Assembly: GCA_002292215.1 (NCBI GenBank)
Contig: DBBN01000062.1
Span: forward strand, 8,038 to 36,556
Direction: 5' to 3'
From: Glaciecola sp. UBA983
GTDB lineage: Bacteria > Pseudomonadota > Gammaproteobacteria > Enterobacterales > Alteromonadaceae
Length of the DNA stretch: 28,519 bases
This document shows, one piece after another, positions 24,860-28,519 of this stretch. The notes under the pieces are model-generated. The model was given only the letters and a program-made list of their open reading frames with translations, was not told the origin of the DNA and did no database searches. The first letter of the stretch is position 1, and each line of letters opens with the position of its first letter. A program made the translations under genes and the position numbers.

Positions 24860-26056
24860 ATGAAATTGAGCTTTAGTAAAGCAGATGAAAAATTTCGCGA
24901 AGAAGTAGCACAATGGCTAAATGACAATCTGGTCGAGGAGTTTGCACAGCTTAAGTTTCGCGGAGGACCTGGTGATGAGCATATGTTTCCGGATGAACGT
25001 AAAAAATGGGAAGCAAAACTTGCAGAAGGTGGTTGGATCGGTATTGCCTGGCCAAAAGAATACGGTGGACGCGGTTGTTCAATTGAACAGCAAGTCATAT
25101 TTAATGAAGAATATGCCCGTGCCGGCGCACCGGGTCGAGTCGGACACATTGGTGAAGGCTTAACGGGGCCGACCTTGATAGCATTTGGTAGTGAGGCACA
25201 AAAACAACGTTACTTACCTGGTATTCTTTCAGGTAACGATTTATGGTGCCAAGGATATTCAGAGCCTGGTGCTGGGTCGGATTTATCCAATGTAAGAACA
25301 AAAGCAGTCTTTGATGAAGCCATTGGTAAATGGCTTATCACTGGGCAAAAAGTATGGACATCTTTAGCGCATGAATCGGATTATATTTTTGTGATTGCCC
25401 GCACTGAATCTGGAACCAAAGGTCACAAGGGTTTGGGGTTCTTTTTATTAAACATGGATCAACCTGGAATAGAAGTACGAGGTATCAAGCAGCTGACCGG
25501 TACCAGTGAATTTAATGAAGTGTTTTTTGATAATGCCGAGTGTGATGCCCAAGATATTGTCGGTAAACCAGGAGAAGGTTGGGCGGTGGCAATGGGCTTA
25601 CTTGGATTTGAGCGAGGTGTATCGACTCTTGGACAGCAAATGCAGTTTCAAAATGAGCTGGATGAAGTGATTGTCGCCGCTAAGAATAATGGCACACACA
25701 AAGACCCAATGATCCGTCAACGTATTGCCGATGCACACATTGGTTTAAAGATAATGCGATACAACAGTCTTAGGATGTTATCGGGTAATGGTGATGATGG
25801 CTCATTACAAAAAGAGGCGCTGATATATAAGTTGTTTTGGGCTACTTGGCATAGAGATCTAGGTGAATTAGCGATGGACGTACTTGGGCCTGAAGCCGAA
25901 ATTTTATCTGCTGCGCCTTATGAATTATCGCGTATGCAAGCACTGTATTTATTTGTTCGCTCTGACACGATTTATGGTGGTACTAATGAAATTCAGCGAA
26001 ACATAATAGCAGAGCGCGGTTTAGGTATGCCCAAAGACATACGCCCAACTTTGTAA
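24860..26056 (+). CDS. fadE30: Acyl-CoA dehydrogenase FadE30
   Basis: A 398-residue acyl-CoA dehydrogenase that I recognise as FadE30 (Rv3560c) from LRFxGGPGxEH-like KFRGGPGDEH, WPKEYGGRG, LIAFGSEAQKQRYLP, WCQGYSEPGAGSDL (129-142), GQKVWTSLAHESD, TGTSEFNEVFFD, GFERGVSTLGQQ and ADTIYGGxNEIQRNIIAER-like SDTIYGGTNEIQRNIIAERGLG. In the mycobacterial pathway it dehydrogenates the propionyl side chain of 5-hydroxy-HIP-CoA. The position of the medium-chain catalytic glutamate is glycine (YGGTNE), but E251 in GFERG sits where isovaleryl-CoA dehydrogenase has its base. The preceding gene ends 29 bases upstream, and a flavoprotein gene follows after nine bases. Confidence 0.92.
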   Translation: MKLSFSKADEKFREEVAQWLNDNLVEEFAQLKFRGGPGDEHMFPDERKKWEAKLAEGGWIGIAWPKEYGGRGCSIEQQVIFNEEYARAGAPGRVGHIGEGLTGPTLIAFGSEAQKQRYLPGILSGNDLWCQGYSEPGAGSDLSNVRTKAVFDEAIGKWLITGQKVWTSLAHESDYIFVIARTESGTKGHKGLGFFLLNMDQPGIEVRGIKQLTGTSEFNEVFFDNAECDAQDIVGKPGEGWAVAMGLLGFERGVSTLGQQMQFQNELDEVIVAAKNNGTHKDPMIRQRIADAHIGLKIMRYNSLRMLSGNGDDGSLQKEALIYKLFWATWHRDLGELAMDVLGPEAEILSAAPYELSRMQALYLFVRSDTIYGGTNEIQRNIIAERGLGMPKDIRPTL

Positions 26057-26065
26057 GGAAAAAAT

Positions 26066-27793
26066 ATGAACACATCTAGCACACCTCCAGATTGGTTTTC
26101 AAACATTGAACAATCATTAGTAGTCAATGGGGCAACAGATATTACTTGGCAGCATCAAACCGACTTACTTGTCGTGGGTTTTGGTGCGGCGGGTGCTTCT
26201 GCAGCATTAGAAGGACGAGAAAGTGGTTTGGATGTAATTGTTTTAGACCGATTTGCGGGCGGCGGTGCATCAGTAAAAAGTGGCGGGGTAGTTTATGCTG
26301 GAGGCGGCACCAAGGTGCAAGAGTCCTTAGGTGAGCAAGATACGCCACAAGCGATGTTTGATTATTTGAATTTAGAAACCCAAGGTGTTGTAAAAGATGA
26401 AACTTTAATGCGCTTTTGTGAACAAAGTTCACAAAATTTAGATTGGTTAATGAGTCACGGTGTCAAGTTTTCAGGACCCGTTTTTAAAAAGAAAACCTCG
26501 TATCCTAACGTTAAATATTTTCTGTATCATTCAGATAACTCCCTTCTACCATCTCATCGAGGAGAATATCCTCCAGCTGCAAGAGGGCATAGAGGAGTCA
26601 TTAAAAATGGTAATTCAGCCGTTAATTTAGGTGGTGCAATTTTTTCGCCTATGCGTGAGTCGGCAAAAAAAATGGGTGTTCAGGTTGATACACAAACCGA
26701 AGCGCGGCAACTCATTGTCGATAAGGATGGACGTGTATTAGGGCTCAAAGCCCTGCAACTCATTCCTGGTAGTGATGCTGAAAAAAGACATAAACGTAAC
26801 AGTGCACTGGCAATGGCAATTGCTACGTATTTTCCTAATATGCTACCGGGCGGTAAATTTATGCGTAAGTTGGCTCAGTACTTCCGAAACAAAGTAAAGC
26901 ACATTGAAGAAGAAGGAAGGGAGGTTGTCTACTACCGTGCACGATCGGGTATAGTGCTGAGTGCAGGTGGCTTCATTTTCAATCGAAAAATGGTCAAGCA
27001 CTACTGTCCTAAATACTTAAAGGGATTGCCACTTGGCACTCATGCTGATGATGGTAGTGGTATACGTTTAGGAGAGTCGGTAGGTGGCGCGACTAAATTA
27101 ATGGGTAATGCCACAGCTTGGCGCTTTATTAATCCACCTTTGGCATGGTCGCAGGGCATCATTGTTAATCAACAAGGTGCTCGATTTGTGAATGAATCGA
27201 GTTATGGTGCAACCATTGGTGAGGCGATGGTAGAGCGTAATAATGGTAAGGCATGGTTGATTTTAGATTCTAGGTTAGTTAAACAAGCATGGCAGGAAAT
27301 TGCGCCAGGTAAAGTTCTACCATTTCAACAACTCTTAGCTGCATTGAATCATATTGTTGTGAAAAAGAAATTTAAAACGACACAATCGATGTGTTCTCAT
27401 TATGGGTTTGACTTAGCGACGGTAGAAGCTGAAATAGCTCGATATTCACGTGTTGCTAATGGTGAGATTGCTGATGCGTTTCACAAAACCAAAGATGATG
27501 CCGTGGCATTAAAAGCGCCTTATCATGTTATCGATATCTCGTTGGGGCAACATTTATTGCCATGTACGGTACTCACGATGGGTGGTTTAGATGTTAATGA
27601 AGAAAGCGGTCAGGTTGTTGATGCAAATAAAAATGCAATACCGGGGTTGTATGCAGCAGGCAGAACCGCAGTGGGCATTCCTTCAAACCTTTATATGAGT
27701 GGTTTATCATTAGCGGATTGTATATTTTCAGGAAGAAGAGCGGCAAAGCATGCTGCTGAACTGAGTACCCAACTGAGTAATCTGCAGCAGTAA
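26066..27793 (+). CDS. KstD-like FAD-dependent ketosteroid dehydrogenase, specificity unknown
   Basis: A 575-residue flavoprotein of the fumarate reductase/KstD superfamily. It has a roughly 30-residue N-terminal extension, then LLVVGFGAAGASAALEG with VIVLDRFAGGGASVKSGGVVYAGGG, a central VLSAGGFIFNRKM and a C-terminal TMGGLDVNEESGQVV and GLYAAGRTAVGIPSNLYMSGLSLADCIFSGRRAA. The C-terminus differs from true KstD (no GAGSTIGPAMTFGY), so it is a separate subfamily, not a duplicate of the gene at 20319. Desaturation at C4-C5 of saturated 5-beta (bile acid) or 5-alpha 3-ketosteroids is the best candidate, being needed before KstD acts; a reductase role cannot be excluded. It is last in operon E, and the ribosome site AAGGA overlaps the fadE30 stop. 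Confidence 0.87.
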   Translation: MNTSSTPPDWFSNIEQSLVVNGATDITWQHQTDLLVVGFGAAGASAALEGRESGLDVIVLDRFAGGGASVKSGGVVYAGGGTKVQESLGEQDTPQAMFDYLNLETQGVVKDETLMRFCEQSSQNLDWLMSHGVKFSGPVFKKKTSYPNVKYFLYHSDNSLLPSHRGEYPPAARGHRGVIKNGNSAVNLGGAIFSPMRESAKKMGVQVDTQTEARQLIVDKDGRVLGLKALQLIPGSDAEKRHKRNSALAMAIATYFPNMLPGGKFMRKLAQYFRNKVKHIEEEGREVVYYRARSGIVLSAGGFIFNRKMVKHYCPKYLKGLPLGTHADDGSGIRLGESVGGATKLMGNATAWRFINPPLAWSQGIIVNQQGARFVNESSYGATIGEAMVERNNGKAWLILDSRLVKQAWQEIAPGKVLPFQQLLAALNHIVVKKKFKTTQSMCSHYGFDLATVEAEIARYSRVANGEIADAFHKTKDDAVALKAPYHVIDISLGQHLLPCTVLTMGGLDVNEESGQVVDANKNAIPGLYAAGRTAVGIPSNLYMSGLSLADCIFSGRRAAKHAAELSTQLSNLQQ

Positions 27794-27838
27794 AGCATTC
27801 AAGCAGCAGTATAGATTATTGCTGAGAATTCTATTTAG

Positions 27839-28519
27839 TTAAAAAGCACTGCGCGGCATTTCCATCGGCGTTTTGGTTAGACCACCATTTACGCCGAAGA
27901 TTTCCCCAGTAATATAACTAGAAGCCGGTGCTGCTAAAAACAAAGCACAGGCAGCAACATCTTCCGGTTGACCAAGACGGTTCATTGGTGTGTTTTTAAG
28001 CATGGCTTTTTCTAGATCATCATTCATGATCCCCGCTAGCGCATCGGTGAGGGTTGAGCCTACACTGATTGCATTGACACGTACTTTAGGCGCAAAATCT
28101 TGTGCTAAATTCAGTGTCATGAAATTCATTGCTGCTTTACCAATGCCATAACTAATAAAACCAGGCTGAGCGAGATGTCCTGCTACAGAGGATATATTAA
28201 TAATTGCACCCGTGTCGGGTGATTTTGCCAGATGTGGTGCACACAAACGAGACATAGCAAAAGCCGTTGTCGTATTAAATTTAAAGCACGCTTCTAATTC
28301 TTCTTCGCTGGTCATCAAGGTGGGTTTAATTTTCCCAGAACCACCAACATTATTGACCAAAATATCAATACGTCCAAACTCAGCTAAGGTTTGCTCAACT
28401 AGCGCTTCACGCTGTGCTGCATCCATGACATCGCATACTACCAGTAAGGCTTTTTGGCCGCGTTTATTGATCTCAGCTACGGTGTTTTCTAATTGTCCTT
28501 GGGTTCTGGCGGTAACCAC
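27839..28519 (-). CDS. 7-alpha-hydroxysteroid-dehydrogenase-like SDR, N-terminus outside window
   Basis: The last 226 residues of an SDR. The frame runs off the right edge, so the codon at 28519 is internal and the cofactor glycine motif is missing from view. Visible are RIDILVNNVGGSGK, the serine in INISSVAGHLAQPG, SYGIGK with the tyrosine and lysine, and a C-terminus SVGSTLTDALAG...MLKNTPMNRLGQPEDVAACALFL...ITGEIFGVNGG. That last block is close to E. coli 7-alpha-hydroxysteroid dehydrogenase (HdhA), which oxidises the 7-alpha-hydroxyl of bile acids. It converges on operon E with a 45-base gap that holds no convincing terminator. The SDR call is firm; the 7-alpha specificity is a suggestion. 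Confidence 0.9.
   Translation of the reverse strand: MVTARTQGQLENTVAEINKRGQKALLVVCDVMDAAQREALVEQTLAEFGRIDILVNNVGGSGKIKPTLMTSEEELEACFKFNTTTAFAMSRLCAPHLAKSPDTGAIINISSVAGHLAQPGFISYGIGKAAMNFMTLNLAQDFAPKVRVNAISVGSTLTDALAGIMNDDLEKAMLKNTPMNRLGQPEDVAACALFLAAPASSYITGEIFGVNGGLTKTPMEMPRSAF

Noticed and set aside
27794..27838. CAGCA...TGCTG as a terminator between operon E and the last SDR
   Set aside because: A five-base stem with a long loop and no T-run; not convincing.
1..28519. Signs of mobile DNA, CRISPR arrays, tRNA or phage genes
   Set aside because: I found no transposase, integrase, direct-repeat array or cloverleaf; base composition and operon structure look even throughout.

Overview
The window is almost entirely a steroid-catabolism gene island, probably from a marine or aquatic gammaproteobacterium. 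That assignment is inferred from the moderately AT-leaning coding sequence, strong Shine-Dalgarno sites, and gene order unlike the actinobacterial clusters although the proteins match the same families. I see no tRNA, rRNA, CRISPR array, insertion sequence or phage gene. About 24 protein genes fill nearly all of it, two of them cut by the window edges.

Layout. (A) 1-6248, plus strand: the end of an acyl-CoA dehydrogenase, a steroid-type thiolase, a 17beta-HSD-4-like SDR, a signal-bearing amidase, IpdF, a MaoC-fold hydratase and an HSDL2-like SDR, all abutting or overlapping. (B) 12925-6273, minus strand: a flavin reductase fused to a MarR-like domain, then HsaE, HsaG and HsaF (meta-cleavage lower pathway), a Spinster-type MFS porter, 3-alpha-hydroxysteroid dehydrogenase (HsdA) and another SDR. 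(C) 13234-14670, plus: an aldehyde dehydrogenase, closed by a strong bidirectional terminator. (D) 17275-14762, minus: a second Spinster-type MFS porter and a KshA-like Rieske oxygenase. (E) 17427-27793, plus: an MBL-fold hydrolase, an acyl-CoA synthetase, KstD, FadD3, an acyl-CoA dehydrogenase, FadE30 and a second KstD-like flavoprotein. (F) 28519-27839, minus: the C-terminal part of a 7-alpha-HSDH-like SDR.

How the genes fit together (established pathway knowledge plus inference). HsdA oxidises the 3-alpha-hydroxyl. KstD and the KstD-like enzyme desaturate ring A, and KshA with KstD opens ring B. HsaE, HsaF and HsaG take the ring-A fragment to pyruvate and propionyl-CoA. FadD3 activates the remaining C/D-ring acid (HIP). 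FadE30, the MaoC hydratase, an SDR, the thiolase and IpdF carry it onward. The 3-alpha-HSD, the 7-alpha-HSDH-like SDR and the signal-bearing amidase lean towards (conjugated) bile acids as substrates; this is a hypothesis. HsaA, HsaC, HsaD, KshB, IpdAB, IpdC and any regulator are not in the window and must lie elsewhere.

The main non-coding signal is an inverted repeat, CGTCC-N4-GGACG. It occurs as a perfect copy in each of the two divergent intergenic regions, plus a degenerate copy in the first. It looks like the operator of an unidentified regulator controlling blocks B, C, D and E.
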